A stretch of DNA of 64,000 bases from assembly GCA_947475735.1 (NCBI GenBank), contig CANJLQ010000008.1, forward strand, positions 124,001 through 188,000, in the 5' to 3' direction. Source of the stretch: Caulobacteraceae bacterium. GTDB lineage: Bacteria > Pseudomonadota > Alphaproteobacteria > Caulobacterales > Caulobacteraceae. Shown here in pieces: positions 56,221-64,000 of the stretch (position 1 is the first letter of the stretch; every line of letters begins with the position of its first letter). The translations under genes and the position numbers were made by a program. Below the pieces are notes generated by a model. The model made no database searches and was not told the origin of the DNA. It saw only the letters and a list, made by a program, of their open reading frames with translations.

Positions 56221-57078
56221 GTGAGCGAGGCAGCGCGCATGGGTCAGGCCCAGGTCATCGTCGTCGGCAACGAAAAGGGCGGGGCGGGCAAGTCCACCCT
56301 GGCCATACACATCGTCTGCGGCCTGCTGCACGCCGGGCGGCGGGTCGCGTTTCTGGATCTCGACCTGCGCCAGCGGTCGATGAGCCACTTCTTCGCCCAT
56401 CGAGCGGCCTGGACCGCCGCCAACGGCGTCACCCTGCCCATGCCGGTCGAGCCCGATCTGGGCGACGGCAAGGCCTTGGCCCGCGCCGACGAGGCGGAGC
56501 AGCTGGCGCGTTTCGAAGCCGCCTTCGCCGAGGCGCAGGGCTCGGGCGCGGACGTGATCCTGATCGATACCCCGGGCGGCGACACGCCCCTGTCGCGCGC
56601 CGCCCACGCGCGCGCCGACCAGATCGTGACGCCGATGAACGACAGCTTCGTCGACTTCGACATGCTGGGCAGTGTCGATCCGGTCACGCTGGATCTGCTC
56701 AAACCCTCGACCTATTCCGAGAGCGTTTGGGAGGCCCGGAAGCATCGCGCCATCAAGGAAGGCCGCCACGCGGCCATCGACTGGGTCGTGGTGATCAACC
56801 GTATGGCCGTGGCCGAGGCGAGGAACCGGCGTCGTCTGGAGGAGCGGATGCTCAAGCTGTCCAAGCGGGTCGGCTTCCGCGTGGGGCCGGGCCTGCGCGA
56901 CCGGGTGATCTATCGCGAGCTGTTCCCGTTCGGCCTGACGGTGGCGGATCTGTCGAACGAGGTGCGGCCGGTGGCGGTGTCTCTGGCCCATGTCGCGGCG
57001 CGGCAAGAGATGCGCAACCTGATGCAGTCGCTGGGTCTGGAGGATGTCAGCCTGCCCGTCCTCGACGCAGCCGCCTGA
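56221..57078 (+). CDS. mipZ: Division-plane positioning ATPase MipZ
   Basis: A 285-aa ParA/MinD-type ATPase that forms polar gradients and blocks FtsZ assembly near ParB in Caulobacterales. The deviant Walker A VVGNEKGGAGKSTLAIHI, Walker B DVILIDTPGGDTPLSRAAH and the LDLDLRQRSMSHFF block match MipZ rather than ParA. The start is GTG 56221 or ATG 56239. Confidence 0.9.
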   Translation: MSEAARMGQAQVIVVGNEKGGAGKSTLAIHIVCGLLHAGRRVAFLDLDLRQRSMSHFFAHRAAWTAANGVTLPMPVEPDLGDGKALARADEAEQLARFEAAFAEAQGSGADVILIDTPGGDTPLSRAAHARADQIVTPMNDSFVDFDMLGSVDPVTLDLLKPSTYSESVWEARKHRAIKEGRHAAIDWVVVINRMAVAEARNRRRLEERMLKLSKRVGFRVGPGLRDRVIYRELFPFGLTVADLSNEVRPVAVSLAHVAARQEMRNLMQSLGLEDVSLPVLDAAA

Positions 57079-57090
57079 TCGGATGAACGC

Positions 57091-57510
57091 ATGGGCCTGA
57101 TCTGGCTCGTGCTGGCGGGCATCGCGGTCTGGGCGCTGGTGCGTCTGGGTCGACAGACCGAGGGTCCGCGAAGGGGCCAGTGGCGGGTGGCGGCGACGCT
57201 CATCTCGGCCGTCATGCTGGCCGGGGGCGCGCTGGCTCTGTCGAAGGGCGCATGGATCACGGGGGCGGGGCTGTGCGGAGCGGCGCTGTGGCTGACGCTG
57301 GCGTCGCGGATCCGGACGGTCGCGCCTCGTGGCGAGGAGCTGTCGGACGCCGAGGCCCGCAGTCTGCTGGGCGTTCCGCTCGACGCGACGGGGCAGGACA
57401 TCACCGCGGCCTGGCGAAGGCTGATGGCCCGCGCCCACCCTGACCAGGGCGGCACGGAGGGACTGGCCGCCAAGCTGAACGCGGCGAAGGATCGGTTGCT
57501 GCGGAAGTAG
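57091..57510 (+). CDS. Membrane-anchored DnaJ-domain protein
   Basis: 139 aa with two or more N-terminal hydrophobic segments and a short C-terminal J-like domain ending AWRRLMARAHPDQGGTEGLAAKLNAAKDRLL; the HPD motif is present. It resembles TIM14/Pam18-like J proteins. It follows mipZ by 12 bases, probably in the same operon. Confidence 0.78.
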   Translation: MGLIWLVLAGIAVWALVRLGRQTEGPRRGQWRVAATLISAVMLAGGALALSKGAWITGAGLCGAALWLTLASRIRTVAPRGEELSDAEARSLLGVPLDATGQDITAAWRRLMARAHPDQGGTEGLAAKLNAAKDRLLRK

Positions 57511-57551
57511 GGGGGCTTTGCCAACTCGCCCGCGCCGCCTAAACCCACCGA

Positions 57552-59159
57552 ATGCCGAAGCTGACCTCCGCCGTCGATCCGAACAGCCCTGCGTTCAAGG
57601 CGCTCCACGCCCACAACACCGCCCTGGTGGCCGAGTTGCGCGACAAGGTGGCCAGGGCCGGTCGGGGCGGGTCGGACGCATCGCGCGACCGTCACGTCGC
57701 GCGCGGCAAGCTGCTCCCTCGCGACCGGGTCGAGCGCCTGTTGGACCCCGGCTCGCCGTTCCTGGAGATCGGGCAGCTGGCCGCGAACGGCATGTATGGC
57801 GAGCCAGGAAATCCAGAGGGCGCGCCCGGTGCCGGCATGATCTGCGGCATCGGCCGGGTCTCGGGGCGCGAGGTCATGATCGTCGCCAACGACCCGACGG
57901 TGAAGGGCGGCGCCTACTTCCCCATGACGGTCAAGAAGCACCTGCGCGCCCAGGAGATCGCCGAGCAGAACAACCTGCCCTGCGTCTATCTGGTCGATTC
58001 TGGCGGAGCGAACCTGCCGCACCAGGCCGAGGTCTTTCCGGATCGCGACCACTTCGGCCGCATCTTCTTCAACCAGGCGCGGATGAGCGCCCGGAATATC
58101 CCCCAGATCGCCTGCGTCATGGGCAGCTGCACCGCCGGCGGCGCCTATGTCCCGGCCATGTCGGACGAGACGGTGATCGTCCGCAATCAGGGCACCATCT
58201 TCCTGGCCGGGCCGCCGCTGGTGAAGGCCGCGACCGGCGAGGTCATCTCGGCCGAGGACCTGGGCGGCGCCGAGACCCACGGCAGGAAATCCGGCGTGGT
58301 CGACTACGTCGCCGAGAACGACGAGCACGCGCTGGAGATCGTCCGCGACATCGTCGGCCATCTGAACACGGTCAAGCGGGTCGAGCTTGACGTGCGCGAG
58401 CCAATGACGCCCGCCTTTACCGCCGAAGAGCTCTACGGTCTGATCCCCGACGACGTTCGAGCGCCCTACGACGTGCGTGAGGTCATCGCCCGCGTGGTCG
58501 ATGGCTCCGAGTTCGAGGAGTTCAAGCCGCTCTACGGCTCCAGCCTGGTGTGCGGCTTCGCTCGCATCTGGGGCTATCCGGTCGCCATTCTGGCCAACAA
58601 CGGGGTGCTGTTCAGTGAGAGCGCGCTGAAGGGGGCCCATTTCATCGAACTGGCCTGCAAGCGGAAGATCCCGTTGATCTTTCTGCAGAACATCTCGGGC
58701 TTCATGGTCGGCGGCAAGTATGAGGCAGGCGGCATCGCCAAGGACGGCGCCAAGCTGGTCACCGCCGTCGCCAGCGCCAACGTTCCCAAGTTCACCGTCC
58801 TGATCGGCGGCAGCTTCGGCGCCGGCAACTACGGCATGTGCGGGCGGGCCTATTCGCCGCGCTTCCTGTTCACTTGGCCCAACAGCCGGATCAGCGTCAT
58901 GGGCGGGGAGCAGGCGGCCGCCGTGCTGGCCACCGTCCACCGTGACGCCGACAAATGGACGCCGGAACAGGCGGAGGCCTTCAAGGCTCCCGTTCGCCAG
59001 AAGTATGAGGACGAGGGCAACCCCTACTACGCCACCGCCCGACTGTGGGACGACGGCGTCATCGACCCGGCGCAGACGCGGGACGTGCTGGGCCTGGCGA
59101 TCTCGGCTTCGTTGAACGCACCCATAGCCGACACGACCTTTGGCGTGTTCCGGATGTGA
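57552..59159 (+). CDS. 3-methylcrotonyl-CoA carboxylase, beta (carboxyltransferase) subunit
   Basis: A 535-aa subunit transferring the carboxyl group from biotin to 3-methylcrotonyl-CoA in leucine breakdown. Carboxyltransferase blocks are [51 protein letters not shown] and [19 protein letters not shown]. It starts the operon with the hydratase and alpha-subunit genes. Confidence 0.92.
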   Translation: MPKLTSAVDPNSPAFKALHAHNTALVAELRDKVARAGRGGSDASRDRHVARGKLLPRDRVERLLDPGSPFLEIGQLAANGMYGEPGNPEGAPGAGMICGIGRVSGREVMIVANDPTVKGGAYFPMTVKKHLRAQEIAEQNNLPCVYLVDSGGANLPHQAEVFPDRDHFGRIFFNQARMSARNIPQIACVMGSCTAGGAYVPAMSDETVIVRNQGTIFLAGPPLVKAATGEVISAEDLGGAETHGRKSGVVDYVAENDEHALEIVRDIVGHLNTVKRVELDVREPMTPAFTAEELYGLIPDDVRAPYDVREVIARVVDGSEFEEFKPLYGSSLVCGFARIWGYPVAILANNGVLFSESALKGAHFIELACKRKIPLIFLQNISGFMVGGKYEAGGIAKDGAKLVTAVASANVPKFTVLIGGSFGAGNYGMCGRAYSPRFLFTWPNSRISVMGGEQAAAVLATVHRDADKWTPEQAEAFKAPVRQKYEDEGNPYYATARLWDDGVIDPAQTRDVLGLAISASLNAPIADTTFGVFRM

Positions 59160-59173
59160 TTGGAGACTTCCCG

Positions 59174-60070
59174 ATGACCGACCCCAAACCATCCGACCTC
59201 AACGCACTCGATATCACGCCCGGCGAGGCGACCGAGATCAATGCCATCGCCCAGCCCCTGGTCCCCGATCCGGCACCGGACGCCAACGACGACCTGGTGC
59301 AGATCGATTCTACCGCCGACGGGGTGGTCTTCATCACCCTGAACCGGCCGGCCAAGAAGAACGCCTTCGACGCGGCCACGATCGCGGCTTTGCACGAGGC
59401 GTTCGAGACGCTGCACGGGGCCGATCACGTGCGGGTCGTCTTCCTGCGCGGAGCGGGCGGGACGTTCAGCGCGGGCGCGGACCTGGGCTGGATGCGCGAC
59501 GCCGTCGACTGGTCCGAGAGCGACAACCGCGACGACGCCATGGGCCTGGCGAAGATGCTGAAGGCCCTGCACGACATTCCGGCCCTGACGGTCGCTCTGG
59601 TCGAGGGATCGGCCATGGGCGGTGGGGCGGGTATCGTCTGCGCCTGCGACATGGCCGTGGCGGTGGAGGGGACGCGGTTCGCCTTCTCGGAGGTGAAGCT
59701 GGGCCTGATCCCCGGCACGATCGCCCCCTATGTGATCGAGGCGGTCGGCGCGCGCCGGGCGCGGCAGCTGTTCCTGACCGCCAACATCTTCGACGCCGAC
59801 TATGCGGCCCACGCGGGGATCATCGACATGGTCCTGCCAGAGGGGTCGATGGACGAGTTCGTGTCGATGCTGACCGACAGCCTGACTCGCAACGCGCCCG
59901 GCGCCATGGGCGAGGCCAAGCGGCTGGTCCACGACGTGGTCGGCCAGAAGATCGATCGCGGCCTGATGGAGGAGACCGCCAAGCGGATCGCCCGCGCCCG
60001 CGTCTCGGTCGAGGGTCAGGAGGGCGTGCGGGCCTTTCTCGACAAGCGCGACCCCAGCTGGGCCCAATAG
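59174..60070 (+). CDS. Enoyl-CoA hydratase family, probable 3-methylglutaconyl-CoA hydratase
   Basis: A 298-aa crotonase with an unusual hydrophilic N-terminal extension of about 40 residues before the fold begins (VFITLNRPAKKNAF). Active-site segments AGADLGWMRDAVDW and SAMGGGAGIVCACDMAVA are typical of LiuC-like enzymes. GGAG lies 8 bases before the ATG. It sits between the two carboxylase subunit genes, as in many liu operons. Confidence 0.85.
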   Translation: MTDPKPSDLNALDITPGEATEINAIAQPLVPDPAPDANDDLVQIDSTADGVVFITLNRPAKKNAFDAATIAALHEAFETLHGADHVRVVFLRGAGGTFSAGADLGWMRDAVDWSESDNRDDAMGLAKMLKALHDIPALTVALVEGSAMGGGAGIVCACDMAVAVEGTRFAFSEVKLGLIPGTIAPYVIEAVGARRARQLFLTANIFDADYAAHAGIIDMVLPEGSMDEFVSMLTDSLTRNAPGAMGEAKRLVHDVVGQKIDRGLMEETAKRIARARVSVEGQEGVRAFLDKRDPSWAQ

Positions 60071-61972
60071 ATGTTCAAGTCCGTCCTGGTCGCCAATCGC
60101 GGCGAGATCGCCTGTCGCGTCTTCCGCACCGCCAAGCGGATGGGGATCCGTACCATCGCCGTCTATTCCGAGGCCGACGCCCGGGCTCTGCATGTCCGCG
60201 AGGCCGATGAGGCGGTGCTGATCGGGCCGGCCCCGGCGCGCGAGAGCTATCTGGATCAGGCGAAGGTCCTGGCGGCGGCCAAGGCGACGGGGGCGGAGGC
60301 GATCCATCCCGGATACGGCTTCCTCTCCGAGAACGCGGAGTTCGCGGAAGCCGTGATGGCGGCGGGGATCGTCTGGATCGGCGCGCCGCCGGCCGCCATC
60401 CGGGCCATGGGGCTGAAGGACGCGGCCAAACAGCTGATGATCGAGGCGGGGGTGCCCGTGACGCCCGGCTATCTGGGCGAGGACCAGTCGCCCGAGCGGC
60501 TGAAGGCCGAGGCGGACGCGATCGGCTATCCCGTGCTGATCAAGGCCGTGGCGGGCGGGGGCGGCAAGGGGATGCGCCGGGTCGATGCGGTCGACGCCTT
60601 CCTCGAGGCTCTTGCGTCGTGCAAGCGCGAGGCGGCGTCCAGCTTTGGCGACGACCGGGTGCTGATCGAGAAATACATCCTGTCGCCCCGCCACATCGAG
60701 GTTCAAGTGTTCGGCGACAGCCACGGCGAGGTCGTCCACCTGTTCGAGCGCGACTGCTCGCTGCAACGCCGCCACCAGAAGGTGATCGAGGAGGCCCCCG
60801 CGCCGGGCATGGACGCGGCGACGCGGGAGGCGGTGACGGCGGCGGCGGTGCGGGCGGCGAGGGCCGTGAACTACGTGGGGGCGGGCACCATCGAGTTCAT
60901 CGCCGACGGGACCGAGGGGCTGCGGGCCGACCGCATCTGGTTCATGGAAATGAACACCCGGCTGCAGGTCGAGCATCCGGTGACGGAGGCGATCACCGGC
61001 ATCGACCTGGTCGAATGGCAGTTCCGAGCGGCGGCGGGCGAGCCCGTGCCGATGCGGCAGGACCAGCTGTCGATCAACGGCTGGGCCATGGAGGCGCGGC
61101 TGTATGCCGAGGACCCGGCGAACGGGTTCCTGCCTTCGATCGGGCGGCTGGATCACTTCGTCCTGCCGGACGGGGTCCGGGTCGATACGGGCGTGGAGAG
61201 GGGCGGCGAGGTCAGCCAGTTCTACGACCCGATGATCGCCAAGCTGATCGTCCATGCGGAGACGCGCGAGGCGGCGGCCGAGGGGCTGGCGGGGGCGTGC
61301 GGGTCGGTCGAGGTGTGGCCGGTGCGGACCAACGCCGGGTTCCTGGTGCGGTGCCTGGAGCATCCGCGGTTCGTGGCGGGGGATGTGGATACGGGGTTCA
61401 TCGGGGCGGAGGAGGACACCCTCACGACGCGATCAGTTTTGTCGGCGGAGATACTAAGTAACGCTGGCCTCCGTCTGCTCCCTCGGAGCAGCCGTTGGGG
61501 CCATGGTGATTGGAGATCGCCTTGGGAGGGTGATCGTGCCCTTGGGTTCAGGCTGAACCGCGATCGGCGGCCTACAGTGACTGTCTGGGTCGACGGTGTC
61601 GTCGCAGAAGTGGTGCCCGATCACGTCTCTTCTCAGGATGGTCAGGTTTGGGCGCGCGATGACGACCACGTCTTGGCCTTCGGCCGTGGCGAGGTTTTTT
61701 CGATCCAGAGCAGACCGCCTTCGACCGCTTCTGGCTCTCTTGGTGCCTCGGACGGCTCCCTGCGCGCGCCTATGCCCGGCAAGATCGTGGCGACGCCGGC
61801 GAAGGCTGGGGACACCGTCACCAAGGGGCAGCCGGTGGTGGTGCTGGAGGCGATGAAGATGGAGCACGCCCTCGTCGCGCCGTTCGACGGGGTTGTGGGA
61901 GAGGTCGGCGTCTCGGTCGGGGACCAGGTGGCGGCGGATGCGGTGCTGGCGGTGGTGGAGGCCAAGGGCTGA
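60071..61972 (+). CDS. 3-methylcrotonyl-CoA carboxylase, alpha (biotin) subunit
   Basis: A 633-aa subunit. The biotin carboxylase domain occupies residues 1-450 (VANRGEIACRVFRTAKRMG, AVAGGGGKGMRRVD, MEMNTRLQVEHPVTE). A linker/BT domain follows, then the biotinyl domain with EAMKMEHALVAPF, whose Lys carries biotin. From about 61424 to 61740 the GC content falls sharply from very high levels while the reading frame and domain order are kept. The start directly abuts the hydratase stop. Confidence 0.92.
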   Translation: MFKSVLVANRGEIACRVFRTAKRMGIRTIAVYSEADARALHVREADEAVLIGPAPARESYLDQAKVLAAAKATGAEAIHPGYGFLSENAEFAEAVMAAGIVWIGAPPAAIRAMGLKDAAKQLMIEAGVPVTPGYLGEDQSPERLKAEADAIGYPVLIKAVAGGGGKGMRRVDAVDAFLEALASCKREAASSFGDDRVLIEKYILSPRHIEVQVFGDSHGEVVHLFERDCSLQRRHQKVIEEAPAPGMDAATREAVTAAAVRAARAVNYVGAGTIEFIADGTEGLRADRIWFMEMNTRLQVEHPVTEAITGIDLVEWQFRAAAGEPVPMRQDQLSINGWAMEARLYAEDPANGFLPSIGRLDHFVLPDGVRVDTGVERGGEVSQFYDPMIAKLIVHAETREAAAEGLAGACGSVEVWPVRTNAGFLVRCLEHPRFVAGDVDTGFIGAEEDTLTTRSVLSAEILSNAGLRLLPRSSRWGHGDWRSPWEGDRALGFRLNRDRRPTVTVWVDGVVAEVVPDHVSSQDGQVWARDDDHVLAFGRGEVFSIQSRPPSTASGSLGASDGSLRAPMPGKIVATPAKAGDTVTKGQPVVVLEAMKMEHALVAPFDGVVGEVGVSVGDQVAADAVLAVVEAKG

Positions 61973-62086
61973 GCGGATTGGACTCTGGCGATACCGAGTC
62001 CAATGAGTGCAACTTCAGAAGTTCAATGCGTTAGTCTTGCGTCCTGTTGTTCTGGATGAGTCCAAGGCGCGATAGTACCCATTTTT

Positions 62087-62218
62087 CTCCCTCCCCTTCA
62101 TGGGGAGGGATGACCGCGAAGCGGTCCGGGTGGGGCCGTGTCGTTCATGCGCACGGACGATTCTTCCCCACCCTGGTTCGCCTGCGGCTCACCGTCCCTC
62201 CCCATGAAGGGGAGGGAG
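62087..62218. repeat. Inverted repeat element, 24-bp perfect arms
   Basis: 62087-62110 (CTCCCTCCCCTTCATGGGGA...) is the exact reverse complement of 62195-62218, with further pairing inside (GTGGGG / CCCCAC). It occupies the gap between the carboxylase gene and DUF1489 and resembles REP-type elements. Confidence 0.85.
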
Positions 62219-62234
62219 AGGTAGATACCGACTC

Positions 62235-62633
62235 ATGCCTCTTCACATGATCAAGCTGTGCGTCGGCGTCGCCAAGGTCGAGACGCTGGAACGGCGGGCG
62301 GCGAAGGGGGACTGGCTGACGGTCAACACCCGGATGACGCCCAAGCGCGCGACCGAGATCGAGGACGGGGGTTCGATCTACTGGGTCATGAAGGGCTCGG
62401 TCACATGCCGGATGCCGATCGTGGACATCTCCACGCGCGGCGAGGGCAAGGCGTCGATGTGCCTGATCAAGCTGTCCCCCGAGGTGGTGCGCACGGCCCC
62501 GCAGGCGCGGCGACCGTTCCAGGGTTGGCGCTATCTGGAGCCCAAGGACGCGCCGCCGGACCTGTCGTCGCTCGACAGCGGGGACATGCCGGAGGACCTG
62601 GCCAAGCAGTTGAGGGAGATGGGGGCGTGGTAG
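62235..62633 (+). CDS. DUF1489-family protein
   Basis: 132 aa, matching the alphaproteobacterial DUF1489 pattern: IKLCVGVAKVETL, TVNTRMTPKRATEIEDGGSI, YWVMKGSVTCRM and RRPFQGWRYL. Function unknown. The ribosome region is provided by GGGAGGGAGAGG of the preceding repeat. Confidence 0.85.
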   Translation: MPLHMIKLCVGVAKVETLERRAAKGDWLTVNTRMTPKRATEIEDGGSIYWVMKGSVTCRMPIVDISTRGEGKASMCLIKLSPEVVRTAPQARRPFQGWRYLEPKDAPPDLSSLDSGDMPEDLAKQLREMGAW

Positions 62634-62653
62634 GCCATGAGGGCCTAGTGAGT

Positions 62654-62763
62654 AGGGCTTAGGGCTTAGGGTTCGGGAGGTGGGACGGACGGCGGGGAAG
62701 CCGCTATAGGCACCGGCCCGGTCGGTCCAAGACCTAAGCCCTAAGCCCTAAGCCCGAAGCCCT
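62654..62763. repeat. Inverted array of TTAGGGC / GCCCTAA heptamers
   Basis: AGGGCTTAGGGCTTAGGGTT at 62654-62673 faces CTAAGCCCTAAGCCCTAAGC at 62733-62752 across about 60 bases. The units read TTAGGGC repeated two to three times per arm, forming a hairpin before the MATE gene. Confidence 0.8.
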
Positions 62764-62766
62764 CCG

Positions 62767-64000
62767 ATGATGTCCCCCGCCACCCGTACCGCGACCCGCG
62801 AACTGCTGACCCTGGCCTGGCCGGTGGTGCTGGCGCGGATCGGCATCATGACGATGGGGCTGACCGATGCCATCGTGGTGGGGCGGTATTCGGCGACGGA
62901 GCTGGCCTATCATTCGCTGGCCTGGGCGCCGACGGCGGTGGTGGTGACGACAGCGGTGGGCCTGCTGCTGGGCGTGCAGGTCATGACCGCGCGGCTGCTG
63001 GGCGAGGGGCGGCGCGAGGAGGCCGGGGCGGTGCTGCGGCGGGGCCTGGCCTATGCGGCCCAGATCGGCGTCGCCTCCATGCTGGCCCTGATCGTGTTCG
63101 GGCCCTGGGCGCTGGCGCAGCTGAACCTGGCCGACGGCCTGGGCGAGGGGGCGCGGCCCGCCCTGATCGTGTTCTCCCTGTCCATGCCGGCCTATCTGAT
63201 CTCGGTGGCGGCGCAGTTCTTTCTGGAGGCGCTGGGCAAGCCCAAGCCCGGCATGATCGCCATGTGGGTGGCCAACGGGGTCAACCTGGCGCTGAACCTG
63301 CTGCTGGTGCCCGACCTCTTGGGGATCGGCCTGTTCGGAGCCGAGGCCTCGGCCTGGGCGACGTTCGCTGCGCGGGCCTCGCTGGCGGTGTTCCTGGTGA
63401 TCTACATTTTGCGACTGCCCGAGGCGCGGGCGCTGGGCGTGTTCGCCAAGCCGAAGCGGGACCCGGTCGCGGCGCGCGAGCAGATCAAGATCGGGGCGGG
63501 ATCGGGCGCGTCCTATTTCATCGAGGTCGGCGCGTTCGCCCTGATGACAATCATCGCCGGTCAGCTGGGGGCGGCGGAGACGGCGGCGTGGGCGATCGTG
63601 CTGAACATCTCGGCCATCGTCTTCATGATCCCCATGGGGCTGTCGTCGGCCACGGCGGTGGTCGTGGGACGGGCCTATGGCGCGGGCGATCCGCGCGGCG
63701 TGCTGAGGAACGGGCTGGTCGGCGTCGCCGTGGTGACCGGGCTGACGCTGGTCGTCGCCCTGGTGGTGTGGCCGACCGCGCCGCTGCTGGTCGGGGCCTA
63801 CAATCGCGATCCGGCCCTGGTGGGCATCGCGGTGCCGGCGCTGGTGCTGGCGACGCTGTTCTTCGTCGCGGACGGGATCCAGGTGGTCGCGGCCCAGGCC
63901 AACCGCGCGGCGGGCGACGTGTGGTGGCCGACGATCATGCACTTCGCGGCCTATGGCGGGATCATGATGCCGCTGGGATGGTGGCTGGCGCACCGCATCG
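62767..64000 (+). CDS. MATE-family efflux transporter, 3' end outside window
   Basis: 411 visible codons of a NorM-like multidrug/toxin extrusion protein, with repeated membrane segments in two halves: LTLAWPVVLARIGIMTMGLTD, GLLLGVQVMTARLLGEGRRE, and in the second half IVLNISAIVFMIPMGLSSAT, VVVGRAYGAGDPRG. It begins at tandem ATG codons (62767/62770). It runs off the right edge. Confidence 0.88.
   Translation, partial: MMSPATRTATRELLTLAWPVVLARIGIMTMGLTDAIVVGRYSATELAYHSLAWAPTAVVVTTAVGLLLGVQVMTARLLGEGRREEAGAVLRRGLAYAAQIGVASMLALIVFGPWALAQLNLADGLGEGARPALIVFSLSMPAYLISVAAQFFLEALGKPKPGMIAMWVANGVNLALNLLLVPDLLGIGLFGAEASAWATFAARASLAVFLVIYILRLPEARALGVFAKPKRDPVAAREQIKIGAGSGASYFIEVGAFALMTIIAGQLGAAETAAWAIVLNISAIVFMIPMGLSSATAVVVGRAYGAGDPRGVLRNGLVGVAVVTGLTLVVALVVWPTAPLLVGAYNRDPALVGIAVPALVLATLFFVADGIQVVAAQANRAAGDVWWPTIMHFAAYGGIMMPLGWWLAHRI

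Noticed and set aside
62654..62763. Telomere-like repeats as a replicon end
   Set aside because: The heptamers form a short internal inverted array with normal genes on both sides.
62734..63993. 419-codon minus-strand open frame at the right edge
   Set aside because: It is the shadow of the MATE transporter, whose translation shows proper membrane segments.

Overview
The window is high-GC, gene-dense chromosomal DNA from an alphaproteobacterium of the Caulobacterales, most like Brevundimonas. The pointers are a mipZ homologue, the flagellar set flmG, flbT, flaF and flagellin behind a sigma-54 promoter, a sucrose TonB receptor plus SUT-type permease, class II DAHP synthase and frequent ATGA start/stop overlaps. 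No prophage, IS element or CRISPR array was seen.

Layout. 1-6.7 kb: protocatechuate 4,5-cleavage (lig/gal) genes. A tautomerase and an aldolase diverge from a LysR regulator with two HTH domains, which is followed by an NAD-binding protein and ligJ-ligA-ligB-ligC. 6.8-25.3 kb: a large carbohydrate locus. A LacI repressor gene is followed by six alpha/beta-hydrolase esterases, a sucrose-type MFS permease, a TonB receptor, a GH13_4 amylosucrase/sucrose hydrolase, a ROK fructokinase, an MHS-family transporter and acetyl-CoA synthetase. Five copies of a palindrome (best TTGCAATCGATTGCAA) lie at its promoters. I read this as a plant-sugar scavenging locus of the Xanthomonas sux type, expanded to strip acyl groups from esterified sucrose and to activate the released acetate.

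25.4-31.7 kb: tRNA-Ser, an NrtR-like regulator, an HD hydrolase, a lipoprotein, a MoxR ATPase and small acidic proteins. 29.9-34 kb: flagellin glycosyltransferase flmG, the regulators flbT and flaF, and flagellin with promoter, 5' UTR hairpin and terminator. This is followed by a repeat-bracketed unit encoding a 21-codon ORF behind a 14-base perfect anti-anti-Shine-Dalgarno match. 34-44.6 kb: two exoD paralogues, a small low-GC cassette with a TIR/deoxyribosyltransferase-like protein, isovaleryl-CoA dehydrogenase, a GH24 lysozyme with a long linker and membrane anchor, mgtE, tRNA-Leu, tRNA-Val overlapping lipB antisense, a FliN-like protein, a dicarboxylate symporter and gph.

44.6-57.5 kb: glmU, rpiA, gor, DAHP synthase, a DAO-family oxidoreductase with permuted motif order, an ACT-less prephenate dehydratase, a Phe/Tyr-rich leader peptide in front of chorismate mutase, a lipoprotein cytochrome c, a CPA2 antiporter, panC, a SPOR lipoprotein, mipZ and a DnaJ-like membrane protein. 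57.5-64 kb: leucine catabolism (MCC beta, methylglutaconyl-CoA hydratase, MCC alpha), DUF1489 and a MATE transporter running off the right edge. Inverted repeats of REP/BIME type occupy several intergenic gaps.

All calls rest on reading the sequence and remembered family features; no database search was run. Start codons are uncertain where noted.
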